DNA from: an uncultured Lachnospiraceae bacterium
GTDB lineage: Bacteria; Bacillota; Clostridia; Lachnospirales; Lachnospiraceae
Assembly (NCBI GenBank): GCA_947630125.1
Contig: CANRGO010000008.1
Span: forward strand, 1-43,178
Reading direction: 5' to 3'
DNA length: 43,178 nucleotides
The position numbers and the translations under genes are program-made. Every line of letters starts with the position of its first letter. The first letter of the stretch is position 1. Below, piece by piece: positions 1 to 8,803 of the stretch. A model generated the notes under the pieces. The model searched no databases, was not told the DNA's origin, and saw only the letters and a list, made by a program, of their open reading frames with translations.

Positions 1-1097
1 ATTTCCATTTGTGGCTTACAGATTCGGATTAGTCCCATTTCTAATAGGATTCTCTTTTGAGCTGAATTTTTCATTTGACCTGCTAACTCTGAAAAAACAC
101 GAATATAGCGCATAATCTGATTCATTTCACATTGGTTTGCTTGCTCTTTTAAGCGCAGTAAATTTTCTGATGAAACATCGATAACATCTTCGATATCTTC
201 AGAGGATTTACACAACATCAAATTCCTTAAATACCAGGTGAAGTCTGTTACAAACTGAGTCAATTCCCTTCCTTGCATCATGATTTTTTCCAAAAGCGAA
301 ATACATCCAATGGTATCTCCTGCCAAAATCATTTCCAAAAGTGTATGAAACACCTGGGTATCTACTGCTCCAAGCACCTGAAGGACTGAATCATAGGTTA
401 ATGTTTTATTATAATAGAATGCAATACATTGATCCAAAAGACTAAGTGCATCTCGCATTGAGCCATCAGCTGTTTTCGCAATAAAGCGAAGTGCCTTTTC
501 TTCGATCGCAACCTCTTCCTTATCTGTCAGTTCTTTTAATCTCAAAGAAATTGTATCAATGCTGATTCGTTTAAAATCATATCTTTGACATCTGGACAAA
601 ATAGTAATCGGTATCTTATGAACTTCTGTTGTTGCCAATATAAAGATCACATAGGAAGGAGGCTCTTCCAGTGTTTTCAAAAGTGCATTAAAAGCACCAA
701 TAGAAAGCATATGAACTTCATCTATTATATAAACTTTATATTTACCTTCTGCTGGAGAATACGAAACTTCATCCACGATTTCTCTAATATTATCCACACC
801 ATTATTGCTGGCAGCATCAATTTCGATAACATTCATACTCGCCCCTGCAGCAATGGTTCTACAAGACTTACAATTATGACAAGGACTTCCCTCCACTGGA
901 GTTTCACAATTCACTGCTTTCGCAAAAATTTTAGCTATCGAAGTCTTACCAGTTCCTCTGGTTCCGCAAAACAAATAAGCATGTCCCACTCGGTTTGCCA
1001 TGATTTGATTTTTCAAAGTGCCAACAATAGCATCCTGTCCTTTGACATCAGTAAATTCGTCCGGACGAAATTTCCGGTATAACGCTGTGTATGACAT
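1..1097 (-). CDS. dnaX: DNA polymerase III subunit gamma/tau (N-terminal part; runs off the left edge)
   Basis: This is the clamp-loader ATPase subunit of the replicative polymerase. I translated it by hand from the minus strand: it begins MSYTALYRKFRPDEF and stays open to the window edge (about 365 codons). Visible features are the Walker A motif GTRGTGKTS, a zinc-binding cysteine cluster (CETPVEGSPCHNCKSC), Walker B IIDEVHML and sensor-1 ATTE followed by ILSRCQRYDF, all in the usual DnaX order. The start has an AGGAGA ribosome binding site a few bases upstream. It lies 24 bp downstream of the phosphofructokinase gene on the same strand, so the two are probably co-transcribed. The C-terminal tau domains and any programmed frameshift site are outside the window. 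Identification is very secure. Confidence 0.97.
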   Translation of the reverse strand, partial: MSYTALYRKFRPDEFTDVKGQDAIVGTLKNQIMANRVGHAYLFCGTRGTGKTSIAKIFAKAVNCETPVEGSPCHNCKSCRTIAAGASMNVIEIDAASNNGVDNIREIVDEVSYSPAEGKYKVYIIDEVHMLSIGAFNALLKTLEEPPSYVIFILATTEVHKIPITILSRCQRYDFKRISIDTISLRLKELTDKEEVAIEEKALRFIAKTADGSMRDALSLLDQCIAFYYNKTLTYDSVLQVLGAVDTQVFHTLLEMILAGDTIGCISLLEKIMMQGRELTQFVTDFTWYLRNLMLCKSSEDIEDVIDVSSENLLRLKEQANQCEMNQIMRYIRVFSELAGQMKNSAQKRILLEMGLIRICKPQME

Positions 1098-1121
1098 GTC
1101 TTTCTCCTAAAATTTCTTCCA

Positions 1122-2195
1122 CTAGTCTCCAAAACATATTCCAAGCATTTTTGCTTCTTTTACAATGGACGCATCTGGAGATACCACTTTTAATTTGCCA
1201 GCCACTTCTTCAATAGGCACTTTTACAATTTCACGATTTTGAATTCCAACCATGAAACCATATTCACCTTGTAGAATTAGTGCTGCTGCCTCTGACCCAA
1301 GTCGGCTTGCCAGAACACGATCATATGGACAAGGGCTTCCACCTCGCTGTGTATGTCCAGGAACCGTTACACGCATTTCTGCTCCCGTTGCTTTTTGTAT
1401 TTGATCTGCAACTTCATAGGATACACTTGGATATGGATTCACTTTTTTCTTTTCTTTTAATTCTTTTTTACTAAGTTTACTATCTTCTTTCGAAATAGCA
1501 CCTTCTGCAACCGCTAAAATTGTAAATTTCTTTCCATTTTTGCGACGTTGTTCAATTGCATCAACCACATTCTTTACATCATAAGGAATTTCAGGCACCA
1601 GAATAATATCCGCTCCACCTGCGATACCTGCATTCAAAGTCAGCCATCCAACTTTATGACCCATAACTTCTACAATAAAGACTCTTCCATGAGAAGCTGC
1701 TGTGGTGTGAATATGATCAATTGCTGTAGTAGCAATTTCAACCGCAGTTTGAAAACCAAAAGTCATATCGGTTCCCCATAAGTCATTATCAATTGTCTTG
1801 GGTAAAGTCACAATGTTCAAACCTTCCTGACGTAATAAATTGGCTGTTTTATGACTACCATTACCACCCAATACAACAAGACAGTCCAGTTTTAATTTTT
1901 TATAATGTAATTTCATGGACTCTATTTTATCTAGTCCTTTTTCATCTGGATCCTTGATGGTTTTAAAAGGAACACGACTGCTTCCGAGAATCGTACCACC
2001 CTGTGTCAATATTCCAGCAAAATCATCGCTGGTCAGCATACGGTAATCACCATAAATCAGACCTCTGTAGCCTTCAAGAAAACCAAATATTTCCAAATCA
2101 CTTGTCTGGTTCGCCAAAGTTTTCACAAGTCCACGCATGGCTGCATTCAACGCCTGACAATCTCCACCACTGGTTAACATTCCAATTCGTTTCAT
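1122..2195 (-). CDS. pfkA: 6-phosphofructokinase, group III / mixed ATP-PPi type
   Basis: It phosphorylates fructose 6-phosphate in glycolysis; the phosphoryl donor (ATP or PPi) is uncertain. The 357-residue protein has the PfkA fold motifs: TSGGDCQALNAAMRG at 8-22 (the usual PG is replaced by QA), LGGNGSHKTAN at 109-119 and PKTIDND at 132-138 with catalytic Asp136. In E. coli numbering position 104 is Gly, as in ATP enzymes, while position 124 is Lys, as in PPi enzymes. The Mg-binding Asp103 is Asn. This combination resembles the mixed-substrate group III PFKs, several of which use PPi. The start has an AGGGGG ribosome binding site 5 bp upstream. It precedes dnaX by 24 bp. The family call is secure; donor specificity is inference. 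Confidence 0.93.
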   Translation of the reverse strand: MKRIGMLTSGGDCQALNAAMRGLVKTLANQTSDLEIFGFLEGYRGLIYGDYRMLTSDDFAGILTQGGTILGSSRVPFKTIKDPDEKGLDKIESMKLHYKKLKLDCLVVLGGNGSHKTANLLRQEGLNIVTLPKTIDNDLWGTDMTFGFQTAVEIATTAIDHIHTTAASHGRVFIVEVMGHKVGWLTLNAGIAGGADIILVPEIPYDVKNVVDAIEQRRKNGKKFTILAVAEGAISKEDSKLSKKELKEKKKVNPYPSVSYEVADQIQKATGAEMRVTVPGHTQRGGSPCPYDRVLASRLGSEAAALILQGEYGFMVGIQNREIVKVPIEEVAGKLKVVSPDASIVKEAKMLGICFGD

Positions 2196-2255
2196 TCGGA
2201 CGCCCCCTGTTTTCTATTATTTTTCTTACCCATTCATAAAAATAAGCATAAAAAA

Positions 2256-2284
2256 ATTATATCTTATTTTGACCTTAATCACAA
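2256..2284 (-). promoter_or_regulatory. Probable promoter of pfkA-dnaX
   Basis: Reading the minus strand, TTGTGA (2284-2279) and a perfect TATAAT (2261-2256) are separated by 17 bp, about 60 bp before the pfkA start. The -35 is weak. Prediction from consensus only. Confidence 0.45.
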
Positions 2285-2320
2285 TCATTTTCAAGGATTT
2301 TATCCTTTCACTTCTATCCC

Positions 2321-2350
2321 TTGACGAAAAAGCATAACTAATTATATAAT
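2321..2350 (+). promoter_or_regulatory. Promoter of tRNA-Ser
   Basis: TTGACG (2321-2326) and TATAAT (2345-2350) are 18 bp apart and end 16 bp before the tRNA 5' end. This is a strong sigma-A type promoter, as expected for a monocistronic tRNA gene. Confidence 0.75.
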
Positions 2351-2366
2351 AATGAACGAGTTCTTT

Positions 2367-2452
2367 GGAGATGTATCGAAGTGGTCATAACGAGAACGAC
2401 TCGAAATCGTTTTGTCCTTTGGGGCACGTGGGTTCGAATCCCACCATCTCCG
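2367..2452 (+). tRNA. tRNA-Ser (anticodon CGA)
   Basis: The acceptor arms GGAGATG (2367-2373) and CATCTCC (2445-2451) pair perfectly and are followed by discriminator G2452. The T arm is GTGGG-TTCGAAT-CCCAC. The anticodon stem AACGA/TCGTT encloses loop CTCGAAA, giving anticodon CGA for codon UCG. A long variable arm (GTCC/GGGGC) marks it as a class II serine tRNA. CCA is not encoded. It stands alone with its own promoter and terminator. Confidence 0.95.
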
Positions 2453-2454
2453 TT

Positions 2455-2491
2455 AAAAGTGGGGTTGCATATTTTGCAACCCCACTTTTTT
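2455..2491. terminator. Bidirectional intrinsic terminator (tRNA-Ser and GH3 gene)
   Basis: An 11-bp stem, GTGGGGTTGCA (2459-2469) and its complement (2475-2485), has a 5-nt loop. It is flanked by A residues on the left and a T run on the right, so it works in both directions. It ends the tRNA transcript on the plus strand and the glycosidase transcript on the minus strand, whose stop codon touches the T run. Confidence 0.9.
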
Positions 2492-4604
2492 ATAGCTCTA
2501 TCACTTCTACTTTTTTTCCTGTTAATTCATAGGTTCTTGCATCTGGCTGTCCAAATCCAACAAAAACTTTTGCTCCAGTTCCATCTGCAATGGAGTTTCC
2601 TTCTTCATCAATGGTAAAGAATGCTTTTTTAGGAACTTCAACTTGCAAAGTTTTCTCTTTTTTTCCATGCAATGTAACTCGTTCAAAAGCTGCTAATTTT
2701 GAATTTAAAACTTCAAACTCACTACCCTGAACCTTAACATAAACTTGGACCACTTCTTCTAATGCCCAATCTGTTAGATTTTCAACGGTAACATTAAGCA
2801 CAATTCCTTCAGCTGAAGCTTGCTCATAAGTGGCTTGTTTTTCACACCATACTTTTTTAATAACAGCCTCTCCATATGTCAGACCATAACCAAATGGATA
2901 TAATGGCTGAGATTCCAGATAACGATAGGTTCTTTTATTCATAGAGTAATCCTTAAAGTCTGGAAGATCTTGTAAATCTTTATAAAAAGTTACAGGAAGT
3001 TTTCCACTTGGATTACGAAGCCCAAACAACACCTCTGCAAGAACTTTTCCACCCATAGCACCAGGATACCATGTCTGTATAATTGCCTCTGCGTGCTCTT
3101 CACATAAATTTAAGTCCATTGCGCTTCCGGTCATAACACATACAATAAAAGGTTTTTTAGTTTCAATCACTGCTTCCAAAAGTTTTAACTGAGGCAGTGG
3201 GAATTTTAAATCTTTTTTATCTCCTGAAGCATCTGAATTACCTGTATCTCCTTCTTCACCCTCTAATGTTTGATCCAATCCTAAGCACAGCACGACAAGA
3301 TCGCTGTTTTGTGCAACTGTCTTAGCTTCCGATAGGCGATGCAGTGGTCTTGATAAATGATCTGGTTTTTCAAGAAATAAGTGACACCCTTCTGAATATA
3401 AAACACGAACATCATCTCCAGCCACTTGTTGAATTCCCTGTAAAACCGTAGTATATCTGGAACTGGTTCCATAGTAGTTACCCATTAGAGCTTTACGGCT
3501 GTCTGCATTTGGTCCAATAACACCGATTGTCATCTTTTTATCTTTGTTAAGAGGTAAAATTCCATTGTTCTTTAATAAAACAAGACTTTCTTCTGCTGCC
3601 TTTTCAGACAATTGTAAATGTTCACGACACTCAACCACAGAGTATGGAATTTTATCATATTCTGTTTCATCAAACATTCCAAGTAAAAACCTAGTCGTAA
3701 ACAAACGAATTGCAGATTTTTCTATGGTTTCCTTCTTTATTTTTCCTTTTTTAACAGCATCTAAAATTTTCTGATAGGTACAACCACAATTCAAATCACA
3801 ACCCAAATTCAACGCAAGTGCTGCAGAATCTTCTGGAGTTTTGGTTATGCGATGTTCTTCATGAAAATCTCTGATAGCCCAGCAATCTGATACAAAATGA
3901 CCTTCAAAATTCCATTTCCCACGTAAAATATCTTCCATTAATAACTTATGTGCACAGCAAGGTTCTCCATTTGTGCGATTATAAGCTCCCATAACAGCTT
4001 CCACATCCGCTTCTGTTACGCAGGCTTCAAAGGCTGGAAGATACGTTTCCCAAAGATCTTTCATCGAGGTTTTTGCATCAAAGAAATGTCTTTCCGCTTC
4101 AGGGCCTGAATGAACTGCAAAATGTTTTGCGCAAGCTGCTGCTTTTCGATAGGTTCCATCTCCCTGTAACCCTTTGATAAAATGCACTCCAAGATCAGAG
4201 GTTAACTTCGGATCTTCCCCATAGGTTTCATGCCCTCTTCCCCATCTTGGATCTCTGAAAATATTTACATTAGGTGCCCAAAATGTGAGCCCTTTATAAA
4301 TATCACGATCGCCATTTTTTGATGATTCATTATATTTTGCACGTCCTTCTTCTGCGATCACTTCTCCTATATCAAACAACAGCTGTTTATCAAATGTCGC
4401 TCCAAGACCGATGGCCTGAGGAAATACGGTAGCTGTTCCTGCTCTTGCTACTCCATGTAAAGATTCGTTCCACCAATTATATTCTGGTATATTTAATCTT
4501 GGAATACCTGGCGCATCATATCTTAGCTGCGAAGCCATTTCCTCCAGGGTCATTTTCTTCACAAGTTCTTCTGCTCTTTTCTTTGCAATCTCACGATTCA
4601 TCAC
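2490..4604 (-). CDS. Glycoside hydrolase family 3 (beta-xylosidase / beta-glucosidase-like), cytoplasmic
   Basis: It hydrolyses terminal beta-glycosidic bonds of short oligosaccharides by the retaining GH3 mechanism. The 704-residue protein has an N-terminal GH3 barrel (about 10-300) with NWWNESLHGVARAG at 43-56, FPQAIGLGATFD, WGRGHETYGEDP, the KH(F) motif at 160-162 and the nucleophile region FVSDCWAI (Asp240). The C-terminal GH3 domain (about 340-560) and a fibronectin-III-like tail follow. The WWNE/SLHGVA and SDC motifs match the xylosidase/arabinofuranosidase-leaning clade, but substrate is unproven. There is no signal peptide, so it acts on imported sugars. The first codon is GTG with GAGGA about 9 bp upstream; an ATG follows at the next codon. 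It is divergent from the AraC regulator at 4883, a likely controller. Confidence 0.92.
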   Translation of the reverse strand: MMNREIAKKRAEELVKKMTLEEMASQLRYDAPGIPRLNIPEYNWWNESLHGVARAGTATVFPQAIGLGATFDKQLLFDIGEVIAEEGRAKYNESSKNGDRDIYKGLTFWAPNVNIFRDPRWGRGHETYGEDPKLTSDLGVHFIKGLQGDGTYRKAAACAKHFAVHSGPEAERHFFDAKTSMKDLWETYLPAFEACVTEADVEAVMGAYNRTNGEPCCAHKLLMEDILRGKWNFEGHFVSDCWAIRDFHEEHRITKTPEDSAALALNLGCDLNCGCTYQKILDAVKKGKIKKETIEKSAIRLFTTRFLLGMFDETEYDKIPYSVVECREHLQLSEKAAEESLVLLKNNGILPLNKDKKMTIGVIGPNADSRKALMGNYYGTSSRYTTVLQGIQQVAGDDVRVLYSEGCHLFLEKPDHLSRPLHRLSEAKTVAQNSDLVVLCLGLDQTLEGEEGDTGNSDASGDKKDLKFPLPQLKLLEAVIETKKPFIVCVMTGSAMDLNLCEEHAEAIIQTWYPGAMGGKVLAEVLFGLRNPSGKLPVTFYKDLQDLPDFKDYSMNKRTYRYLESQPLYPFGYGLTYGEAVIKKVWCEKQATYEQASAEGIVLNVTVENLTDWALEEVVQVYVKVQGSEFEVLNSKLAAFERVTLHGKKEKTLQVEVPKKAFFTIDEEGNSIADGTGAKVFVGFGQPDARTYELTGKKVEVIEL

Positions 4605-4703
4605 AATACTATTTCCTCACTTTCAAACTTACATAACTGATAACAATACTTTAATTCATCCTACTCCATTTCCATCATTTCCTCTACTCATTTCTTGCCA
4701 CAG

Positions 4704-4732
4704 ATTATACAAATCTTGCTTTGAAATCTAAA
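4704..4732 (-). promoter_or_regulatory. Probable promoter of the GH3 gene in the divergent GH3/AraC intergenic region
   Basis: On the minus strand TTTAGA (4732-4727) and TATAAT (4709-4704) are 17 bp apart, giving a leader of roughly 95 nt. The whole 4605-4882 interval is AT-rich and non-coding. On the plus side a TATAAT lies just before the AraC gene at about 4772-4777, with no clear -35. Confidence 0.4.
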
Positions 4733-4882
4733 GTTATTCTAAAAACATGTACATAATATCAATTCTTTGCTATAATTTCTCTATACTTTTTAACAAAAAC
4801 TCAATACTTATATACTTGTTTTCACTTTCACAAAAGCACGATTTGAATATCCATATCGAAACAGCTAATCCCTGGAGGCCTT

Positions 4883-5827
4883 ATGAAAAAAACAGAGAAA
4901 ATTATTCCTTCTTTCTACACACAACCGGTAGAAGATTTTCCAGAAAGAATTTTAGAAGAAGATTTAGAAAAAGTAACGTACCTAGAACAGTCCAGTCTGC
5001 GCTTTTGGTATAACAATCAGACAGAAAATTACTCTTCCCACTGGCATTCCGCTATGGAAGTAATCATCCCAATCGAAAATTATTATGAAGTAGTAACACT
5101 TCAAAATCGTTATTATCTTAATGTTGGTGACATTCTTTTTATTCCGCCAGGTAAAATACACGAATTAATAAGTCCTTCATCAGGAGCAAGATTTATTTAT
5201 TTATTTTCCTTAGATCAAATTAGCAGCACCAGTGAATTTACCTACTTCTCACCATTGTTAATGAATCCTTTTGTTATAACGCAAACAACCCATCCCGATA
5301 TTTATCAGTCTGTATACCAGATTTTTATGCAAATGAACGAGCATTATTTTCAAAACATTGGTTTTCGTGAGCTATCAATCTACTCCTTGATTTTCCAACT
5401 ATTTGTTTGCATTGGAAAAGATTACTATAATCCTAATAAAAATCAACCACACTTAAATGCTTCCAAGCAAAAGGAATATCACAAAAAATTTGGGGAAATC
5501 TTACTTTATCTGGATGCAAATTACATGGAAGATATTTCATTAGAAACAGTTGCAGCACAATCTGGCTTTTCAAAATTTCATTTTTCAAGACTATTTAAGC
5601 AGTATACGAATTCTACCTTCTACGATTATCTTTGTCACAAAAGGGTTCAGGTAGCACAGTCTCATTTATCCACACCGTCCATGTCCATCACGGATATTGC
5701 CTTCAAAACCGGATTTGGAAATCTATCAACTTTTTGCCGGACCTTTAAAAAATATACGGACTGCTCTCCCTCTGATTATCGAAAAACATTTCTTAAGATG
5801 AATCAGGAGCCGCAGTCCATGGAATAA
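4883..5827 (+). CDS. AraC-family regulator with N-terminal cupin domain
   Basis: A sugar-responsive transcription factor. In the 314-residue protein the N-terminal half (about 40-150) is an AraC_binding cupin: HWHSAMEVIIPIENYYEV, then LNVGDILFIPPGKIHEL. The C-terminal 100 residues hold two helix-turn-helix units: SLETVAAQSGFSKFHFSRLF, and SITDIAFKTGFGNLSTFCR ending in the family hallmark FKKYTDCSPSDYRK. The start has GGAGG about 7 bp upstream. It is transcribed away from the GH3 gene, so it most likely activates that gene in response to a glycoside or its product. The ligand is unknown. Confidence 0.93.
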   Translation: MKKTEKIIPSFYTQPVEDFPERILEEDLEKVTYLEQSSLRFWYNNQTENYSSHWHSAMEVIIPIENYYEVVTLQNRYYLNVGDILFIPPGKIHELISPSSGARFIYLFSLDQISSTSEFTYFSPLLMNPFVITQTTHPDIYQSVYQIFMQMNEHYFQNIGFRELSIYSLIFQLFVCIGKDYYNPNKNQPHLNASKQKEYHKKFGEILLYLDANYMEDISLETVAAQSGFSKFHFSRLFKQYTNSTFYDYLCHKRVQVAQSHLSTPSMSITDIAFKTGFGNLSTFCRTFKKYTDCSPSDYRKTFLKMNQEPQSME

Positions 5828-5843
5828 TCGTTATTCTTTTTTT
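5822..5843 (+). terminator. Weak intrinsic terminator after the AraC gene
   Basis: GAATAA (5822-5827) and TTATTC (5831-5836) form a 6-bp AU-rich hairpin with a 3-nt loop followed by seven Ts. It overlaps the stop codon of the AraC gene and the end of the convergent GtrA-like gene. Confidence 0.4.
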
Positions 5844-6262
5844 GTTTTTTTGAATACCAGGAATTTACTCAGAAAATAATTGGTTATCGTTACAAGAACC
5901 GCCGATACAAGTGTGGAAACCCAATCATTTATTCCTAATAGCGTTACCATAAACCACATTACAAACATATCCATAAAGAGTGTCAGAAGACGGGAGGAAG
6001 CGAAGTGAAATCCTTCCTTCCATAAATTCTGATTCTTACTTTCAAATACATATTTTCGATTTGTAAAATAGGCAAAAATAACACCTGACAACCATCTTAG
6101 AATGACAGCACTTTGTAATTGCCAGGAAACACTTGGATTGAAAATCCATTCAACGCAAACATAATATGTTATCCAGCTGACCAACGTGGTCAGAACACCC
6201 ACAATCAAATAATGAACTAATTCCTTATACTTTTTATACAAACCCAAAACCAACTTTACCAT
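5831..6262 (-). CDS. GtrA-like integral membrane protein
   Basis: A small four-helix membrane protein of the GtrA family, whose members are linked to flipping or transferring polyprenyl-linked sugars for cell-envelope glycosylation. Hydrophobic segments include VHYLIVGVLTTLVSWITYYV and, near the C-terminus, VSTLVSAVLVTITNYFLSKF; the FAYFTNRKYVF motif in the middle is typical. An upstream in-frame ATG at 6277 has no ribosome binding site. The ATG at 6262 has GGAG at 9 bp, so the protein probably begins MVKLVLGLY (143 residues). It lies directly downstream of the MATE gene and is probably co-transcribed. No glycosyltransferase partner is adjacent, so its role here is open. Confidence 0.8.
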   Translation of the reverse strand: MVKLVLGLYKKYKELVHYLIVGVLTTLVSWITYYVCVEWIFNPSVSWQLQSAVILRWLSGVIFAYFTNRKYVFESKNQNLWKEGFHFASSRLLTLFMDMFVMWFMVTLLGINDWVSTLVSAVLVTITNYFLSKFLVFKKTKKE

Positions 6263-6278
6263 ACTGTAAGACTCCATT

Positions 6279-7643
6279 CTATATTTTTATATGCATCCAT
6301 TTCCCTTGCTTATAGCGCAATGCTGTAAGTACAAATCTAGATACTTGGTCCAGCAATACCCCCATCCAGATACCCATAATTCCAAAACCAAAAGTATAGC
6401 ACAGAAGATAGGAAGCAATTGGACGAATAATTGTAACACTAATCGTAGAGGCAACCGTTGTAAACTTTACATCCCCTGCCGCACGTAAACTACCCATATA
6501 TATCACTTGTGCAATCTGCAGTATCACAATCATTATAATCATACGAATGATTTGAATACCCATTGCAATAATTTCTTCTTCCACAAAAAAAAGGCGATAC
6601 AGACTCTCTCCAAAAAGAAAATAAATAAAAGAAAGCACAAGTGCAATCATCATACCCATTTGTCGACATATTTTTCCATAGATGTTTGCTAATTCTTTTT
6701 TATTTTGCCCAAGACTCTGTCCAATCAACGCAACTGCAGCCACCTGCATTCCTTCCCCAAACGAAAAGGATAAACCCATAATATTCATCCCCAACTGATG
6801 AGCAGCAAAAGAGTTGGTTCCTAATTTTGCGGACATAATCGCTACCGACATAAATCCGATTCGTATCAGTAAAAACTCCAACAGTACTGTAGATGCAATT
6901 TTCACCATGTTTTTTGCAGGAGCAATTGCTGGTTTTACTTTTTCCCGGACAATAAGAAATATACTGATATAACTTTCCTTTTTCATAATAGAAGCAATAC
7001 TCATTCCACAGGCAACGATTGAACCAATGATTGTAGCAATTGCAGCACCACGAACGCCAAGGGCCGGAAATCCAAAATTACCACCAATAAGCAAATAATT
7101 ACCAATTAAATTCACAACATTGGACGTGATATTGGTTTTCATAGCAACCTTTGTGTTCCCACTTCCACGTTGTGCTGCATTGATAAACATGGAAATCACT
7201 TGAAATATCATCGCACCCGTTATAATTTGAAAGTAAGCAACCGCACTTTCATGTGTGTCTGCTTCCGAACCACTTAAATGTATAATTTCATTGGCAAATA
7301 CAACGGAGGCCACACTTACAAACAGAACCGTCAAAAGAGAAAACATGGCTGCCATTAATAATATCTGATTGGCTCCCTTTTGATCTCCTTCTCCTTTTCT
7401 TCTGGCAACTAAAGCAGAAACCGATAAGTTTGTCGCAAAAAATAAAGACATTGCAATAAACTTTGGTTGATTGGTAAGGCCAACTGCTGCTACAGCATAT
7501 GCACCCAAGGAACTTACCATAAAGGAGTCCACAATTCCAATGAATGCAACAAAAAAAGATTCCATAACTGCTGGCCAGGCAACATGAAATGCTTTTTTTG
7601 TTTGTTCTTTATATTCTGAGTTAAATACGGTTAAGGTTTTCAT
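6279..7643 (-). CDS. MATE-family multidrug/metabolite efflux protein
   Basis: A 454-residue, 12-helix membrane antiporter of the MatE family that exports cationic compounds using an Na+ or H+ gradient. The two homologous halves are visible: AFHVAWPAVMESFFVAFIGI and VDSFMVSSLGAYAVAAVGL near the N-terminus, and the second repeat after about residue 240 (LGTNSFAAHQLGMNIMGL, QSLGQNKKE). The start has AGGAG 4 bp upstream. A perfect -10 TATAAT lies at 7683-7678 on the minus strand, without a good -35. It is separated from the upstream HAAS gene by 89 bp, so it probably has its own promoter, and it precedes the GtrA-like gene. Substrate cannot be told from sequence. Confidence 0.93.
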   Translation of the reverse strand: MKTLTVFNSEYKEQTKKAFHVAWPAVMESFFVAFIGIVDSFMVSSLGAYAVAAVGLTNQPKFIAMSLFFATNLSVSALVARRKGEGDQKGANQILLMAAMFSLLTVLFVSVASVVFANEIIHLSGSEADTHESAVAYFQIITGAMIFQVISMFINAAQRGSGNTKVAMKTNITSNVVNLIGNYLLIGGNFGFPALGVRGAAIATIIGSIVACGMSIASIMKKESYISIFLIVREKVKPAIAPAKNMVKIASTVLLEFLLIRIGFMSVAIMSAKLGTNSFAAHQLGMNIMGLSFSFGEGMQVAAVALIGQSLGQNKKELANIYGKICRQMGMMIALVLSFIYFLFGESLYRLFFVEEEIIAMGIQIIRMIIMIVILQIAQVIYMGSLRAAGDVKFTTVASTISVTIIRPIASYLLCYTFGFGIMGIWMGVLLDQVSRFVLTALRYKQGKWMHIKI

Positions 7644-7706
7644 AGTACTCCTAAATATTCAAGGCTTATATGAAAGCATTATACCCCCATTAGCAAAAAG
7701 AAACTA

Positions 7707-7742
7707 GTCCTAATTTAATCTGCTGTCCTAATTTAATCTGCA
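7707..7742. repeat. 18-bp tandem duplication over a stop codon
   Basis: GTCCTAATTTAATCTGCT at 7707-7724 is repeated at 7725-7742 with one change at the last base. The second copy contains the last codons and the TAA stop of the HAAS gene; the first copy lies just downstream of that stop. It looks like a recent slippage duplication. Confidence 0.8.
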
Positions 7743-8782
7743 TAATAGCGTACGGTATGATAAATTGTTTTGATACAGGTTATTAAACAGATTACTGCAA
7801 CCACAAAAATAATAAGACGATTCACATAGGCCGAATTCCAATAGAGAAGCAAATCTCCACTACTAGTCACCTTCTGATTCATTGCTATTTCTAGCTGCGT
7901 AACAAAATCAGGATTCCAAATCTGAAACCTCGTTAGCAAAAAAGCGAATATCCCTAAATTCAAAATTTCCGTTGTAATGGTTGTAATCGCAACCCAAATC
8001 TGATAGCGACCAACAATTAATTTTACAATTTCATCCAGCAAGCTAAGCAGTACAGAAAGAGCAATAAAGGCCACTATCTCATCCCATATAGAAAGGTTTA
8101 ACAACGGAACAACTACAGTTGACTCATCTTGTATATACCAAACCCCTAATATTTGAGGTGCAAAACACGCTAAAATACCAAAAATTAAGGTGAAAATAAT
8201 ACCAACAACACTTTCACTTCTCGGAATTCTGGCTTTCTTCTCAGGTACCTTTGGAAGCTGATCCAAATCAAAAGGAATCGTAACTCCTTTCAAATCCCTC
8301 TTTCCTTGTATTCTTTCAATGATTGCGAAAATTATGGTAACCCAAGCAAAAGCACTTAACAATACTCCTGGAATTTCAACAAAAAGTTCCAATCCTTCCG
8401 TAATTCCTTTTGTTAATTCACTGGGTTCAAAAATAACAACCATAGTTGAAACAAAAGCTGCAATTAACATTCCAAATCCCGTACAGGCCAGAACTATTTT
8501 TAACGTCAGAAAATAGGGTTCATAAAAGGATTCTCCTATCAGAACCTTTTGACCTCCTTTATATTTCATAGCCAGTTCAGAAGGTTTTCCAAGTTCTAAA
8601 AGCACAGTTTTAACATCCTCTTCCTTAACATCCCCTCCCTTCGTCCGCTCAGACAACATATCATCTATTAGGCTACTTAGTTCCTGTTTGATATCTTCTC
8701 TTTGTGATTCCGGAAGTCTCCGGATTACATCATATAAATAACGTTCAATTAAATCTTGTTCTTTTGACTTTTTCATATACAT
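7733..8782 (-). CDS. HAAS-domain membrane protein, partner of PadR regulator
   Basis: A 349-residue membrane protein. Residues 1-80 form a helical, charged HAAS/permease-prefix domain (LIERYLYDVIRRLPESQRED, then LGKPSELAMKYK), the type normally encoded beside PadR regulators. After it come about six or seven hydrophobic segments, for example FLTLKIVLACTGFGMLIAAF, and the last near the C-terminus (LIIFVVAVICLITCIKTIYH). It starts 21 bp downstream of the PadR gene. An ATG and a second ATG two codons later share the AAAGGAAAGG ribosome binding site. Such pairs respond to membrane or envelope stress in other Firmicutes; here that is inference. Confidence 0.8.
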   Translation of the reverse strand: MYMKKSKEQDLIERYLYDVIRRLPESQREDIKQELSSLIDDMLSERTKGGDVKEEDVKTVLLELGKPSELAMKYKGGQKVLIGESFYEPYFLTLKIVLACTGFGMLIAAFVSTMVVIFEPSELTKGITEGLELFVEIPGVLLSAFAWVTIIFAIIERIQGKRDLKGVTIPFDLDQLPKVPEKKARIPRSESVVGIIFTLIFGILACFAPQILGVWYIQDESTVVVPLLNLSIWDEIVAFIALSVLLSLLDEIVKLIVGRYQIWVAITTITTEILNLGIFAFLLTRFQIWNPDFVTQLEIAMNQKVTSSGDLLLYWNSAYVNRLIIFVVAVICLITCIKTIYHTVRYYAD

Positions 8783-8803
8783 AACCTTTCCTTTCTATTC
8801 TGA

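Noticed and set aside
585-1082. 165-codon plus-strand frame at the left end
   Set aside because: It lies opposite dnaX, which is fully recognisable on the minus strand.
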